A DNA stretch of 64,000 nucleotides from the NCBI GenBank assembly GCA_016704325.1, contig JADJAG010000008.1, positions 310,001 to 374,000 of the forward strand. Direction: 5' to 3'. This document shows, piece after piece, positions 18,070-28,331 of this stretch (the stretch's first letter is position 1; each line of letters begins with the position of its first letter). The notes under the pieces are model-generated. The model was not told the DNA's origin. It worked only from the letters and a program-made list of their open reading frames with translations, and ran no database searches. The stretch comes from Chitinophagaceae bacterium (GTDB lineage: Bacteria > Bacteroidota > Bacteroidia > Chitinophagales > UBA10324). The position numbers were made by a program, and so were the translations under genes.

Positions 18070-18340
18070 TCATTTTACGACCACCAGTTTCTTATGCAAA
18101 ATCATCTCACCAGCTTTCCCGGATGGATGATTATGGCAGATCTTTACATGATAAATTCCGGAAAAAACATCAGAAGACAGGTTTTTGCGCAAGTCAATTT
18201 TCCAATTCCATTGAGCAGATGCAGGTACTGCAACCTCTGAAAAAATGAGCTGCCCTATCGCATTGCGGATTTCAATTTTCAATTCACCGGCAATTGTAGC
18301 ATCCGGAATCACCACATTGAAAATACTTTGTTGAAATTTG
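18070..18340 (-). pseudogene. Orphan T9SS sorting-domain remnant
   Basis: The minus strand encodes ~88 residues that look only like the end of a T9SS type A protein (NVVIPDATIAGELKIEIRNAIGQLIFSE ... GIYHVKICHNHPSGKAGEMILHKKLVVVK). There is no signal peptide or passenger upstream; that frame meets a stop codon ~35 codons before the conserved core, and the YPNP motif is missing. The domain resembles the end of the adjacent upstream gene (EISNAIGQLVY ... RKRIMVMK), so it may be left over from a duplication or deletion of a similar gene. A functional small protein seems unlikely because secretion would need a signal peptide. Confidence 0.6.
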
Positions 18341-18496
18341 ATTGCAAAGTTTCACAATGCTTCTTTGTCGCGGTACGCAGAATAGTTATATAGTGATCGC
18401 TTGAGTATTGAATAAAATGAAATAAAAATTATTGAATAATCGGTCATGATCAATGCCGGATGATGTCTGCTAATCAATAATTCTCTTCATATCCCT

Positions 18497-20845
18497 TTAC
18501 TTCATTACCATAATTCTTTTCCTGGCATAGGGAAAGTAGAAGCCGTCATCAACCCTTTTTGTACTTAGATAAAGATAATAAACACCTGCCGGTTCATTGT
18601 TCAAATTAATTTCCTTCTTCCAGCCTGCACCATAAATTTCTTCTTCAGCACAATAAACAAGCTGGCCGATCGCATTTGATATTTCAAAAGTAACTGACCC
18701 AGCCATAGTCTGTCCCAATAACTGTATTATAAAACTTCCTGCTGTCGGATTGGGATAAATCAAAACCTGCTCATCGTCATTCACCTCTTCCATTCCTACG
18801 AGCAACACATAAGTGGTAGAAAAAGAAACACAACCATGCTGGTCGGTAATGAAAACAGTATAATAGCCACTCTGCATTACATCATATGATTGGTTGGTAG
18901 CTCCCGGAATATCCACTGAATTAAATTGCCATTGGTAGCCGGTTGCAATACTTGACGTGAGCGTATTTCCATTTTGCGTGATCGTTGGAAATGGCGGCGT
19001 AGGATACACCGTGATAAAATCTAAAAGTGTCAACGTATCATTTCCAGCTGCATTCGTAGTAATTAAAGTTACATCATAAACTCCTGGAACCTGGTAGCAG
19101 ACCGGTGAGGGTTGCTGGTCAAACGATACAGCCGGAACGCCACCGGGAAAGAACCATTGCCAGGAGAAAGGGCTGTTTGTAGATTGATCAATAAACGCAA
19201 CACAGAATTTTTCACATAACGTAGTTTCAGAAACTGTAAAGCCCGGCAGCGGTATATTGGTGACTACAATCAAACTCGAAACAGCACATCCTGTCGCATC
19301 AGTAATTGTCACACTATAATCACCGATTTGTGTAATGATGAGTGTTTGTCCAGTCGCTCCCGGAAGCAGACTCCCATTCATAAACCACTGATAAGTGTTT
19401 GCAACTGAACAGGTCAGTGTATCAATATTTTGACTGATAATCGGTGCGGGAGGCTGGGCTGTTACAGTAATATAATTACTGAGCAATAGGGTGTCACTTC
19501 CCCCTCCATTACTGCTGATGAGCATGACATCATACACACCTGCTTCATTGTAGCAAATGCCTGCAGGATGTTGCAACGAAGAAGTTGCCGGCGAAGCACC
19601 ACTGAAGAACCATTGCCACGACGTAGGGTTACTGGTCGATTGATCAATAAAATCAATACAGAGTGTTTCACAAAATTCTACATTGGAAGCAGTAAAATCC
19701 GCTGAAGGCATACTAATACTAAATTGAAATGCATCATTGGGAAAGTTTGGCAAACCAGCAAGACACTCCCCTCCCCAAACATTAACTGCCTCATCAATAT
19801 AAATACAGCCCGCCCCATACTCATTCGGGTTTTGTATGGCGCCCAACCACTCTGTATTTTGCTTAGCCATATATATTTTACCATCTGAGGCAAGCGCCAA
19901 TGCTCCTGCCTTAGAAGTGCCGCCTGTTCCAACAAGATATGCTGATGCATTGATGGTCGCAGCATTTCCGGAAGTAATATCCCATTGCATAAGCCATGCG
20001 GGTTCATACTCAGCACCATAGAGCAGTGCATCGTTTGGAGAGAATTCAACGCCATAAAAACCATCATTCGGCTCAAAACCATCTATATAAATAGGGTTGG
20101 AAACAACACCTGTACTTTTGTCAAAATCGAAAAGCTCTATATAATTATTATCATAAACAGCAACAGCCAACTGAAGCCCATTATGGGAAGCCCGCAAATA
20201 GCCGATTGCATTTCCAACAACTCCGGAATGAATGGTACCGGTACCGCTCACCACCGGTATTTCATCCACTCCGGTTGCGGAGAAATGATATGCATAGAAT
20301 TTATTATTGTTCCAACCATGAATTACAATCCAATAATCTATGCCATTAGCATGACGCACTGCAGTTAGTCTCTCTGTACACGTTAATAAGAGCGGAATAT
20401 TCTTTTGTGTTACTTCACCCAGTCCATTCTGTAGCGTGAGATCAACAATTGAATAACAAAGTCCTCCATAGAGGAACTCTTCTACCGTGAAAATATAATA
20501 AATAGAATCTGTACCCGGTTGCCTTAGTATCAAAGCCGATTGCGTAGATGACCAACCTCCTTTAAGTCCAAAACCATTACTCATTTGCTGGTGATTCTTG
20601 TTGTAGACTTCTTCGCCATCTGTATAGAAAAGCAAACTTCCGGAAGCATCTGCAATGCTAGAGCTTCCCTCTAAAGTACTTACCTGTCCATTTGTTAACA
20701 CCACCGGTGTGCCGGAAGTAAAATCCACTCCCGCAAAGTCACCAAAGTACCATACATCATATTCATGCTGTGCAAAAGTCTGCTTGCATTCAATTAAGAG
20801 TAAAAGCAAGAAACAACTTACCAGGATATAGCTATTTGGTTTCAT
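18497..20845 (-). CDS. Large secreted PKD-domain protein with T9SS sorting domain
   Basis: 782 residues from the ATG at 20845 (MKPNSYILVSCFLLLLLIE), preferred over an ATG seven codons upstream because it begins the signal peptide. The first ~360 residues form a beta-propeller-like domain (YFGDFAGVDFTSG ... FSPNDALLYGAEYEP). Two PKD domains follow, each with FIDQSTS/N...WQWFF and GVYDV elements, each followed by an Ig-like region ending in GxYxVxITD (QIGDYSVTITDATGC, QSGYYTVFITDQHGC). The end is a T9SS type A domain (IYPNPTAGSFIIQLLG ... YYLYLS). Likely a surface adhesin or matrix protein; no enzyme residues seen. Confidence 0.87.
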   Translation of the reverse strand: MKPNSYILVSCFLLLLLIECKQTFAQHEYDVWYFGDFAGVDFTSGTPVVLTNGQVSTLEGSSSIADASGSLLFYTDGEEVYNKNHQQMSNGFGLKGGWSSTQSALILRQPGTDSIYYIFTVEEFLYGGLCYSIVDLTLQNGLGEVTQKNIPLLLTCTERLTAVRHANGIDYWIVIHGWNNNKFYAYHFSATGVDEIPVVSGTGTIHSGVVGNAIGYLRASHNGLQLAVAVYDNNYIELFDFDKSTGVVSNPIYIDGFEPNDGFYGVEFSPNDALLYGAEYEPAWLMQWDITSGNAATINASAYLVGTGGTSKAGALALASDGKIYMAKQNTEWLGAIQNPNEYGAGCIYIDEAVNVWGGECLAGLPNFPNDAFQFSISMPSADFTASNVEFCETLCIDFIDQSTSNPTSWQWFFSGASPATSSLQHPAGICYNEAGVYDVMLISSNGGGSDTLLLSNYITVTAQPPAPIISQNIDTLTCSVANTYQWFMNGSLLPGATGQTLIITQIGDYSVTITDATGCAVSSLIVVTNIPLPGFTVSETTLCEKFCVAFIDQSTNSPFSWQWFFPGGVPAVSFDQQPSPVCYQVPGVYDVTLITTNAAGNDTLTLLDFITVYPTPPFPTITQNGNTLTSSIATGYQWQFNSVDIPGATNQSYDVMQSGYYTVFITDQHGCVSFSTTYVLLVGMEEVNDDEQVLIYPNPTAGSFIIQLLGQTMAGSVTFEISNAIGQLVYCAEEEIYGAGWKKEINLNNEPAGVYYLYLSTKRVDDGFYFPYARKRIMVMK

Positions 20846-21107
20846 TGCAGTTGGGTTAAATGACAAATACAGCTCTGATCTCCATTCTTATGTATACTCA
20901 TTATCAAAACCGGAATATTCGAATTGGAAAGTTAATCCTTTTAAATAATAAAAACAGATAATATGCAACCTGGCGATCAATCCATTTCAATGCAATTCCT
21001 TATGGCAGAAGACAAATAGTAATGCTCACTAAAATTAAAGGACATTCGAGAAAAGCGTATCTAAATTTGCATCTCATGTTGTAAAGGAATGCACTTACTG
21101 TTCATCC

Positions 21108-23588
21108 TCATTCATCTACACTCACCGAAACAACTCCACCTCCACCTAATGTCAACCCAATCAAAAAGCCGGAAGTAAATTGTTGCTGATTGCTGTAAGC
21201 TGCCACAAAATCAACCCTTAAAACTTTCAGGATGTGCTCGATGCCAATACTCAACTCGACATATTGCAGGTCAGGTGTTTGCAGGTAATGCACTCCTGCC
21301 ACTTCCTCAAACTTCAACTTGCGTATTAACGGAATATGATTCAATACCAGTCCATGAAAATGATGCTCCAGATGACCTGCTAAATGCCATTGATCTGTGC
21401 TGTAGGTATAATACGGCAGCAACTGAAACGCATGCATGCGGTCCGCTTGCGCGAAAATTGTTTGATTTCCATTGAAATGCTGAAACTCAGCAGCCCCCAC
21501 ATTAGCATTGGTAAGAAATGCTCCCGCTTCCAGCCTGTAATCTCCTTCACCAAAAGTACCAAGCTTGTAATGATCCTCTACTCCGACCGTTAGCTGGTCA
21601 AAATTAACCTCGCTGCCCAGCCAGGGCAAGCCTCTTTGATAACTTAAAGTAAGCGCCGGGTACTTCGACCGGATGTTTATTTTCTCATCAGGTCTTGAAA
21701 AATATTGTTGCCGAAAGTGTATGGTTGCTTTTAATTGAATCAACCAGGCATCATAACCGGTAAAACAGATTTCTCCGCCACAGGATGCAAATTGCGGATC
21801 GTTGACAGTAAAATGAATATTGGAATCCGATACAAAAGAGTAGTCTGTGGTATTCTCCAAAACAGTTCGGTGATTATACGAACTGCCTGCAGACAGCTGA
21901 ATGCCATTTACAATCTCCGTTTCATATGTTGCTTTTCCATAACTATTCATATAGAGTTTCATATAGTTTTCTCCGGCAAACAGAGTATAGGCAGTATTAA
22001 TAAGCGGTGAAATTGGATTTGCTTCATTGAACTGTTGTACAAATCGTCCTCCTTCCACTTTCCAGGAAGAAAATTGCAAAGGATCAAAGAGATAAACGGC
22101 TTTGAACTTCACCGAAGGTTCATGGTTCGAAAATCCATAGCGAAATGTTGCAGACAACTTCAACAACCTCTTGTCTTCCCATCTTTTATCCATTCCTAAA
22201 CGGATGCCGGGCGCAAATCCTTCCACCGTATTATAGTTTATGAAACCTAACAAACCACTCGTGTGGTAATTGGTTTTTGTATATCGCCGGTAATACTGGT
22301 AGCCAAATACCAGGTCAGCTACGGCGAATTGATTGTTTTCACGATCAATAGAATCCAGGTAGGGCTTTGAATTTTGCAAAACCGAAAGGCTGTCCTTCGT
22401 CTCATAATCCGCTGACTCCTCATCAGTTAATGGTACGGGACGATTACTGATCCAGTAAAGGGAATCCTTTGTATTCGCATCCTCATTAATTTTCCATACT
22501 TCTCCGCTAAAAAACTTAGCAGGAAAGTCCGGATCAATTTTATAATCAGTAAAAATTCCTGCAAAATTGGCCTTCATCTTAAACCCTAATGCATTAATAA
22601 AAACATGCATGGTTTGGCTATACGGCATCCATAATGTATCATTTACACGCGCATACATTTGCGCCAGCTTCAGTGAATCGACAAAATCAAGATTTGCATC
22701 TTTCTTCAGCCAGAGATCGGTGCTGTGTATTCGCCAACTGTCCTCTACTATATAAATGAAGCCGCTAAAAACAGGGTCGCCTTTACGCCTTGGTATCACC
22801 TCAATTTTATTGATCAGTTCCCCTTCTTCATAAAAAGTACCGACCAGCCTGTACCGGTAATACAAAAGTGCTGTTTCAGAAATGGGTGAAATAAACTGCC
22901 GGTTGCTCATCCTTCCTGCATCCACCAGGTTTTTGTAAAAATTGAAATCGAAATCGCTGGCTTTATTCCAACTGAATCCATTGGCATCACCGCTTACTTT
23001 AGAGGATAGCATGACTTCCTTAACATCACCAGGTCTCCGGAAATGATACTCTGATTCGGATTCACTCAGATAGATGATTCCAAGCATAGACGAATCAATA
23101 CCTTTCTTTTCCAGGTTATAACCCATGAATGATTTTGGTGTACTGTCAAGCCGTGCAATTCCTTTTATATACACCCTGCTGCTAAATCCTTCCGGTTGGT
23201 CAAGGTAATCGCTGCGTTTTTTTATTGCGGCTTTAATAACACGATAAGCCGGATCCTCAGCACCTGCAGTTACCACAACTTCTTTCAACTCGATCTGCTC
23301 AGGCTGCAATTGCACATTCAACTGTACAGGCTGCTCTCCAACAATCACTTCCCGCGTTTGCTGAAGATATCCGACATAAGAAAAAATCAATTGATAAGTG
23401 CCGGGGCGCAACGTTAATGAATATTGGCCTGCTGTATTGGTTGTTGCTCCCGATGTCGTTCCTTTAATATATACATTAGCATAAGGCAACGGACGGTTCG
23501 CTTCATCTGTTACCATTCCGGTTAAAGCGCTGGAATAAGCCGCAATCGAATGAACAGTGCAAATAAAACATAACAGATATGAGCGCAT
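21108..23588 (-). CDS. DUF5686 / CarboxypepD_reg-like outer-membrane protein
   Basis: 826 residues. Signal peptide, then a carboxypeptidase-regulatory-like beta-sandwich (TGMVTDEANRPLPYANVYIKGTTSG ... GTYQLIFSYVGYLQQTREV, about residues 23-100). The remaining ~700 residues are the DUF5686 type: a periplasmic part (DPAYRVIKAAIKKRSDYL ... ) followed by many amphipathic beta strands of an outer-membrane barrel. The same N-terminal fold precedes TonB-dependent receptors, but no TonB plug is seen here. DUF5686 proteins are widespread in Bacteroidota and their function is not established. No gene on this strand lies close enough to suggest an operon. Confidence 0.85.
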   Translation of the reverse strand: MRSYLLCFICTVHSIAAYSSALTGMVTDEANRPLPYANVYIKGTTSGATTNTAGQYSLTLRPGTYQLIFSYVGYLQQTREVIVGEQPVQLNVQLQPEQIELKEVVVTAGAEDPAYRVIKAAIKKRSDYLDQPEGFSSRVYIKGIARLDSTPKSFMGYNLEKKGIDSSMLGIIYLSESESEYHFRRPGDVKEVMLSSKVSGDANGFSWNKASDFDFNFYKNLVDAGRMSNRQFISPISETALLYYRYRLVGTFYEEGELINKIEVIPRRKGDPVFSGFIYIVEDSWRIHSTDLWLKKDANLDFVDSLKLAQMYARVNDTLWMPYSQTMHVFINALGFKMKANFAGIFTDYKIDPDFPAKFFSGEVWKINEDANTKDSLYWISNRPVPLTDEESADYETKDSLSVLQNSKPYLDSIDRENNQFAVADLVFGYQYYRRYTKTNYHTSGLLGFINYNTVEGFAPGIRLGMDKRWEDKRLLKLSATFRYGFSNHEPSVKFKAVYLFDPLQFSSWKVEGGRFVQQFNEANPISPLINTAYTLFAGENYMKLYMNSYGKATYETEIVNGIQLSAGSSYNHRTVLENTTDYSFVSDSNIHFTVNDPQFASCGGEICFTGYDAWLIQLKATIHFRQQYFSRPDEKINIRSKYPALTLSYQRGLPWLGSEVNFDQLTVGVEDHYKLGTFGEGDYRLEAGAFLTNANVGAAEFQHFNGNQTIFAQADRMHAFQLLPYYTYSTDQWHLAGHLEHHFHGLVLNHIPLIRKLKFEEVAGVHYLQTPDLQYVELSIGIEHILKVLRVDFVAAYSNQQQFTSGFLIGLTLGGGGVVSVSVDE

Positions 23589-23695
23589 GCGCGGAAAGTT
23601 AGGCTGATTTTATTAATTGCATAAGTGCATTTTAATAACTACAAGAATAAATAGAGTTGCCGGTTGCATGCCCTGCATCAATCTCACTTTCTCAC

Positions 23696-24238
23696 TCAAA
23701 TCATTTCCATTTGCTGCCAATCAATTCTATTTAATTCCCACTTCCAAATCAATCCATCATCCGGATCACTTAGCTGTTGTACATTGGCAAATCCACATTT
23801 TGAAAGCACCTTGCAAGAAGCGTTGTACTCCGCAAGGGTATGCGCTATTACCGTTACAACCTTTTCATCTTCAAAAGCATGAGCTACTAAAGCTTTCGTC
23901 ATTTCCGTAGCAAAGCCATTATTGCGGTAGGCTATTGCTATTTCATAACCAATTTCAACAGTGCCATCAGCTGAGGGTCTGCCTTTATATCCACCGCTTC
24001 CGATAAGTATATTTTGCTGCTTATGGATTGGAAAATAGGTCAGCCAACCATCATCTTCCTGATTCGATTCAAGCTGTTTCAACGAATACTGAAATGCACC
24101 GATGCCAAATTCTGTCCAATGATCAGGCACGGTAACGACTAGCAATTTTCCCAGTTGTCCGTTCCCTTCTATGGCAGCTTCTAAAATTTGCTTGTCGCAG
24201 CCAATTAGCGTCAGTCTTTTTGTCTCGATCACTTTCAT
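23696..24238 (-). CDS. GNAT-family N-acetyltransferase (RimJ/RimL-like)
   Basis: 180 residues of the RimJ/RimL-like GNAT fold, starting MKVIETKRLTLIGCD, with ILIGSGGYKG and the acetyl-CoA pyrophosphate loop YRNNGFATEMTKALVAHAFE (Arg/Gly-rich, about residues 120-140), then VIAHTLAEYNASCKVLSKCGF, the standard end of the family. It probably transfers acetyl from acetyl-CoA to an amine of a protein or small molecule. The substrate cannot be predicted. Downstream of, and not obviously coupled to, the phosphoesterase gene. Confidence 0.88.
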   Translation of the reverse strand: MKVIETKRLTLIGCDKQILEAAIEGNGQLGKLLVVTVPDHWTEFGIGAFQYSLKQLESNQEDDGWLTYFPIHKQQNILIGSGGYKGRPSADGTVEIGYEIAIAYRNNGFATEMTKALVAHAFEDEKVVTVIAHTLAEYNASCKVLSKCGFANVQQLSDPDDGLIWKWELNRIDWQQMEMI

Positions 24239-24289
24239 TTTAAATGATTAGATATTTTACATGCGAACTGAATTTGCAAAGCAACTATT

Positions 24290-24793
24290 TCAGCCAGTAC
24301 TCCGCTTCCCCAACTCAATAACCTCCACTCCAAATATTTTCTTCCCTTCAATCTTTAACCTTACCAACGTCCTTATCTGATGAAAACCACTCCTGCCGGC
24401 TGCACCCGGATTGATATGCAACAAATTATTCAACACCGGATCACGAATAATTTTCAGCAAGTGCGAGTGACCACAGATATATAAATCAGGTTGTTGTTGT
24501 TGCAGGATTTGCTTTACGCCCCGTTCATAATGATCAGGATAACCTCCGATATGCGTGATGAATATTTTCACTTCTTCACAGGTAAACAGTTGTGCCTCCG
24601 GAAATTGCTGACGGATCGTGTTACCATCAATATTTCCATATACTCCTTTTAATGGTTTGAATGCCTCCAATGGTTCAGCAACATCTCTTCCGAAATCACC
24701 GGCATGCCACAACTCATCACAATCGGCAAAATGTTTATATACTGCCGCATCCAGGAAACCATGTGTATCAGATAGGATGCCGATGTATTTCAT
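24290..24793 (-). CDS. YfcE/MJ0936-type metallophosphoesterase
   Basis: 167 residues with the calcineurin-like metal motifs in order: SDTHG (residues ~8-12), HAGDFGRD, GNIDGN, FITHIGGYPDH and GHSHLLK. The length fits the small phosphodiesterase/phosphatase group of Mn-dependent enzymes (YfcE, MJ0936). The second-site motif reads GNID instead of the more usual GNCD/GNHD, which may change metal choice. Substrate unknown. It follows miaA by 21 bp, so the two are probably co-transcribed. Confidence 0.9.
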   Translation of the reverse strand: MKYIGILSDTHGFLDAAVYKHFADCDELWHAGDFGRDVAEPLEAFKPLKGVYGNIDGNTIRQQFPEAQLFTCEEVKIFITHIGGYPDHYERGVKQILQQQQPDLYICGHSHLLKIIRDPVLNNLLHINPGAAGRSGFHQIRTLVRLKIEGKKIFGVEVIELGKRSTG

Positions 24794-24814
24794 ATAAATA
24801 AGGTGGCAAATCGT

Positions 24815-25720
24815 TTATTGGTTTTTTAGTTTCATGTCAATAAATGACAATATGCCGGTTTCATCATCCGGTTCAAACCAGGTAATATCCTCCTCTTTTC
24901 TAAACCACGTCATTTGCCGCTTCGCATAATTACGACTGTGCTGTTTGATTAAAGTGACAGCCTGATCCAGGGAAATTTCATTTCTTAAATGACTAAACAA
25001 CTCTCTATAACCCACTGTCTGCAATGCATTTTCACCGGCATACTCGCTTAATGCCATCACTTCCGCCAACAGCCCATCTGCCATCATCTGATCTACGCGT
25101 GCATCAATACGCGCATACAATTGTTTCCTGTCTGTATGCAACCCTATCAACAGTGAATTAAAATCGCGTGATGCACTGGCGGACTTTCTGAATTCGGAAT
25201 ATCGCTTTCCGCTGGAAATACATACGGCAAGTGCCCGAAGCAGGCGCTGTGGATTACTACGATCAACTAGTTCGTAATACGGACGATCTTTCTCATGAAG
25301 CATTGCCTGCAGCACACCAATACCCTCCGATTCATACAAAGCATTCAATTGATCAACAACTTCCTTTGATACGGGAGGAAAAACATCCAGCCCTTTCAAC
25401 AAGGCCTTAATAAAAAGTCCGGACCCTCCGGTAAGTACCACGGCATCATGGGTGATAAACAATGTTTCCAGTCTTGATAAAGCAGCTTTTGCAAAATCTC
25501 CGGCGCTGAATTGGGTAGTAACCGGGATTTCATTCACAAAATGATGCCTGACTAAACTAAGTTGCACATCGGTAGGTGCAGCGGTACCGATACGCATGCC
25601 CCGGTAAAACTGGCGTGCATCAGCAGAAATAATTTCGGTATTTAAATGTTGCGCAACAGTGATACTTACTTTTGTTTTTCCAATGGCTGTTGGCCCGACA
25701 ATGGAGACCAGGGTTTTCAT
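24815..25720 (-). CDS. miaA: tRNA dimethylallyltransferase MiaA
   Basis: Transfers a dimethylallyl group to A37 of tRNAs reading UNN codons. The start is the ATG at 25720 (MKTLVSIVGPTAIGKTKVS); upstream in-frame codons add 46 residues that do not look like the family. 301 residues, normal length. Motifs: P-loop GPTAIGKTK, the substrate region DARQFYRGMRIGTAAPT, GGSGLFIKAL, and QRLLRALAV. TRNA-binding and catalytic regions RKSAS, IDARVDQM, LQTVGYREL and RNYAKRQMTWFRKE are all present. It starts 34 bp after the acidic pRiA4b-like gene, consistent with an operon that also includes the downstream phosphoesterase. Confidence 0.95.
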   Translation of the reverse strand: MKTLVSIVGPTAIGKTKVSITVAQHLNTEIISADARQFYRGMRIGTAAPTDVQLSLVRHHFVNEIPVTTQFSAGDFAKAALSRLETLFITHDAVVLTGGSGLFIKALLKGLDVFPPVSKEVVDQLNALYESEGIGVLQAMLHEKDRPYYELVDRSNPQRLLRALAVCISSGKRYSEFRKSASASRDFNSLLIGLHTDRKQLYARIDARVDQMMADGLLAEVMALSEYAGENALQTVGYRELFSHLRNEISLDQAVTLIKQHSRNYAKRQMTWFRKEEDITWFEPDDETGILSFIDMKLKNQ

Positions 25721-25754
25721 GATACCACCCGGTAGGTTGAAAAACGTATAGACA

Positions 25755-26441
25755 TCAGTCTTTTTCCTCACCTTCAGGGAAGTCACTGCCAAAATCTTCA
25801 TCGGTGAATTCCTCTTCCGGCTCTTCCGCAGCCTCCTCCACATCTTCTGTAACATCATCTGTTACATCATCCTCCCCCGCAAGATCATCAGTGGCACCAA
25901 TATCTTCCGCATCTCCTTCCTTACCCATGCTTTCAAGGTCATCTTCTTCATCATCCAAACGGTGCTCCTCCTGATCTCCATCATCGGCCACCTTGCTGTA
26001 ATGTGCCACCAGTTCTTCCTTCTTAAATGGCGAAGGGCCTTGCTGCCGCACGCAAACAGGGTAGATTACAGTCGGTTTTTCATTTCCGGTAAGGGTCATC
26101 AGTTCAATCAGAAATACAAACTCCTGGGTACCCATATATTCATAGATAAACTTTTGATGCGGGTCGTCAATGAAGGCAACCAGCATGGGCATCGCAGCAG
26201 AAAGGCCTTTGGATTTTCCTTTAGCTTTCTTTTCTTCACCGGGAGGAGCAACTATCAGTTGCTTAACCTTATGCCAGTTATCATTACTGACAAAAAAACG
26301 GCCTGATAAATTCGGTGGCAAATTATAGGCGCTTACAATCACCGACTCAAAATCCTGGATGGTCTGCGATGGCTTTATTTCAATATCACGATAGATACTG
26401 TCATCATCCTCATACATTACTCTGAATTTATAGATCGTCAT
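25755..26441 (-). CDS. pRiA4b ORF-3-like protein with long acidic tail
   Basis: 228 residues. The first ~150 match the plasmid pRiA4b ORF-3-like fold (YKFRVMYEDDDSIYRDIEI, SYNLP-like AYNLPPNLSGRFFVSND, FIYEYMGTQEFVFLIELM). The last ~75 residues are almost entirely Asp/Glu (DDEEDDLES, EDVEEAAEEPEEEFTDED). The function of the fold is not established; the acidic tail suggests binding of a basic protein or nucleic-acid mimicry (inference). It sits between cca and miaA, both tRNA-processing genes, on the same strand. Confidence 0.8.
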   Translation of the reverse strand: MTIYKFRVMYEDDDSIYRDIEIKPSQTIQDFESVIVSAYNLPPNLSGRFFVSNDNWHKVKQLIVAPPGEEKKAKGKSKGLSAAMPMLVAFIDDPHQKFIYEYMGTQEFVFLIELMTLTGNEKPTVIYPVCVRQQGPSPFKKEELVAHYSKVADDGDQEEHRLDDEEDDLESMGKEGDAEDIGATDDLAGEDDVTDDVTEDVEEAAEEPEEEFTDEDFGSDFPEGEEKD

Positions 26442-26524
26442 GACTATCGGACTTTTTTCTTATTACAATTTTGATAATGCATGCAAAGAAACCAATAAAC
26501 CTATCGCCAAACAAGACCATGCAA

Positions 26525-27979
26525 TTAATTTTCTGTTGCCGGCTTCCAACCCAAAGCTGCTCCTCTTTCCAACATAAATTTAAATGCTTCTTCATAATTA
26601 TTTGCAATTACTCCATCCAGTATCGCTTCACGAACTGCATCCTTTATGGTGCCGATTGAACGACCAGGTGGTTGATTAAAAGTCTTCATAATAACTTCGC
26701 CGGTGATTGGTGGTTGCCAGTTGCGCATCTGATCTTTGGCTTCCACTTCCAACATTTTTTCGCGCACCAATTGAAAATTCTGCAAATACCTTCTAACTTT
26801 AGTTTCATTCTTCGAGGTGATGTCGGACTCACACAATATCATCAATGAATCAATAGCATCACCGGCCTCAAACAACAAGCGCCTGATGGCTGAATCGGTC
26901 ACCTGCTCTTTCGATAGACTGATTGGACGCAGATGAAGCAAAACCATTTTCTGCACAAACTGCAATTTTTCATTCAGTGGCAGGTGAAACTTCCGGAAGA
27001 TAGTGGCAACCTTTCTGGCACCTACTACTTCATGCCCGTGAAAGGTCCATCCATGACCTTTCTCAAAGCGTTTGGTATCTGGCTTTGCAATATCATGAAG
27101 TACGGCAGCCCATCTCAGCCACAAATCATCACTTCTGTCGGCAACATTGTCAAGCACTTGTAAGGTATGATAGAAATTATCCTTGTGTCCTTTACCTTCC
27201 AGGTGTTGTACTCCATATAATTTTTCAAACTCGGGAAAAATAATTTTCAGCAACCCGCTCTTGAAAAGCAGGTCAAAGCCAATGGAAGGTTTCTTCGAAG
27301 CAATAATCTTATTCAACTCATCTGCAATCCGCTCCTGGGAAATAATGCTGATGCGTTCTTTGTTTTTTGAAATTGCTGCAAACGTGTTTGCTTCAATCCG
27401 GAAATTAAGCTGCGAAGCAAAACGTATGGCGCGCATCATCCGAAGTGGATCATCCGAGAACGTAATATCAGGGTCAAGCGGTGTACGAATTGTTCTTTGA
27501 CTGATGTCATTCAATCCACCAAAAGCATCAAGTAACATACCGTAGTCTCCTTCATTCAGACTAACAGCCATTGCATTCATGGTAAAATCGCGGCGGCTGA
27601 GATCTTCCTGTAAGGTGCCATCTTCTACCAGTGGTTTTCGTGAATAGCTGCGATACGATTCTTTTCTTGCGCCTACAAACTCCACTTCAAAATCTTCATG
27701 TTTCAGTAAGGCCGTACCAAAATTTTTGTATACTGCCAGTGAAGGATGTGGTATAACCTTATTCGCAACATACTCTGCAAAGCCAATCCCGCTGCCCACT
27801 ACGGTTACATCAATGTCTTTTGATGGACGTTTTAATACCTGGTCGCGGACATAGCCCCCTACTAAGTACGCCTCCACCTTCAATTCCTTCGCGCAGTTAC
27901 CCATTACAGAAATAATCCGTTCTTCTTCCGGAGAAATGGTGAGGGGAAGGAACTGCTTTTTGATAGTGGGAGATTTCAA
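26525..27979 (-). CDS. cca: CCA tRNA nucleotidyltransferase with HD domain
   Basis: Adds or repairs the 3' CCA of tRNAs. 484 residues if it begins at the TTG at 27979; no in-frame ATG lies close upstream, and the next ATG is 25 codons in, inside conserved sequence. Motifs: GGYVRD, metal-binding DIDVTVVG, RRDFTMNAMAV, RMMRAIRFASQL, then an HD-type region (HTLQVLDN ... LHDIAKPDT) common in the bacterial A-adding/CCA-adding class II enzymes with a phosphohydrolase domain. The adjacent tRNA gene does not encode CCA, so the enzyme would be needed for it. Confidence 0.9.
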   Translation of the reverse strand: MKSPTIKKQFLPLTISPEEERIISVMGNCAKELKVEAYLVGGYVRDQVLKRPSKDIDVTVVGSGIGFAEYVANKVIPHPSLAVYKNFGTALLKHEDFEVEFVGARKESYRSYSRKPLVEDGTLQEDLSRRDFTMNAMAVSLNEGDYGMLLDAFGGLNDISQRTIRTPLDPDITFSDDPLRMMRAIRFASQLNFRIEANTFAAISKNKERISIISQERIADELNKIIASKKPSIGFDLLFKSGLLKIIFPEFEKLYGVQHLEGKGHKDNFYHTLQVLDNVADRSDDLWLRWAAVLHDIAKPDTKRFEKGHGWTFHGHEVVGARKVATIFRKFHLPLNEKLQFVQKMVLLHLRPISLSKEQVTDSAIRRLLFEAGDAIDSLMILCESDITSKNETKVRRYLQNFQLVREKMLEVEAKDQMRNWQPPITGEVIMKTFNQPPGRSIGTIKDAVREAILDGVIANNYEEAFKFMLERGAALGWKPATEN

Positions 27980-28228
27980 TGCTGAGAAAATTTATGAATT
28001 GGGGATGAAATACTGCTAATAGCAAAAACATTCATCAGAAGTGGGGGTTTTTTATCAAATAATAAAACGTCATCGAACAATGAACTTCCTTCAAATTGTA
28101 TTATGTTGAATCAAGTGTGTAGTACTTGCATAAAATGATACGTGTATTCTGAATAGTAAATATTATCATTGCAAATAAGCCCAATCAGTATAAGCCATGT
28201 TCCATTTTTATACCTGCACCTTCCAATT

Positions 28229-28263
28229 AAAAATGGCCCGCTGAAAATCCAGGAGCCATTTTT
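28229..28263 (-). terminator. Possible terminator downstream of tRNA-Met
   Basis: AAAAATGGC (28229-28237) pairs with GCCATTTTT (28255-28263), 17-nt loop. On the minus strand it lies ~70 bp beyond the tRNA 3' end and would be followed by a short T-rich run. The rest of the ~350 bp gap between cca and the tRNA (27980-28331) shows no gene. Confidence 0.4.
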
Positions 28264-28331
28264 ACTTCCGAATGTTGCCGGATTAACGCAAAAAAACTCA
28301 TGCATTATTCTTACCGCTCAACATGCTGTTG

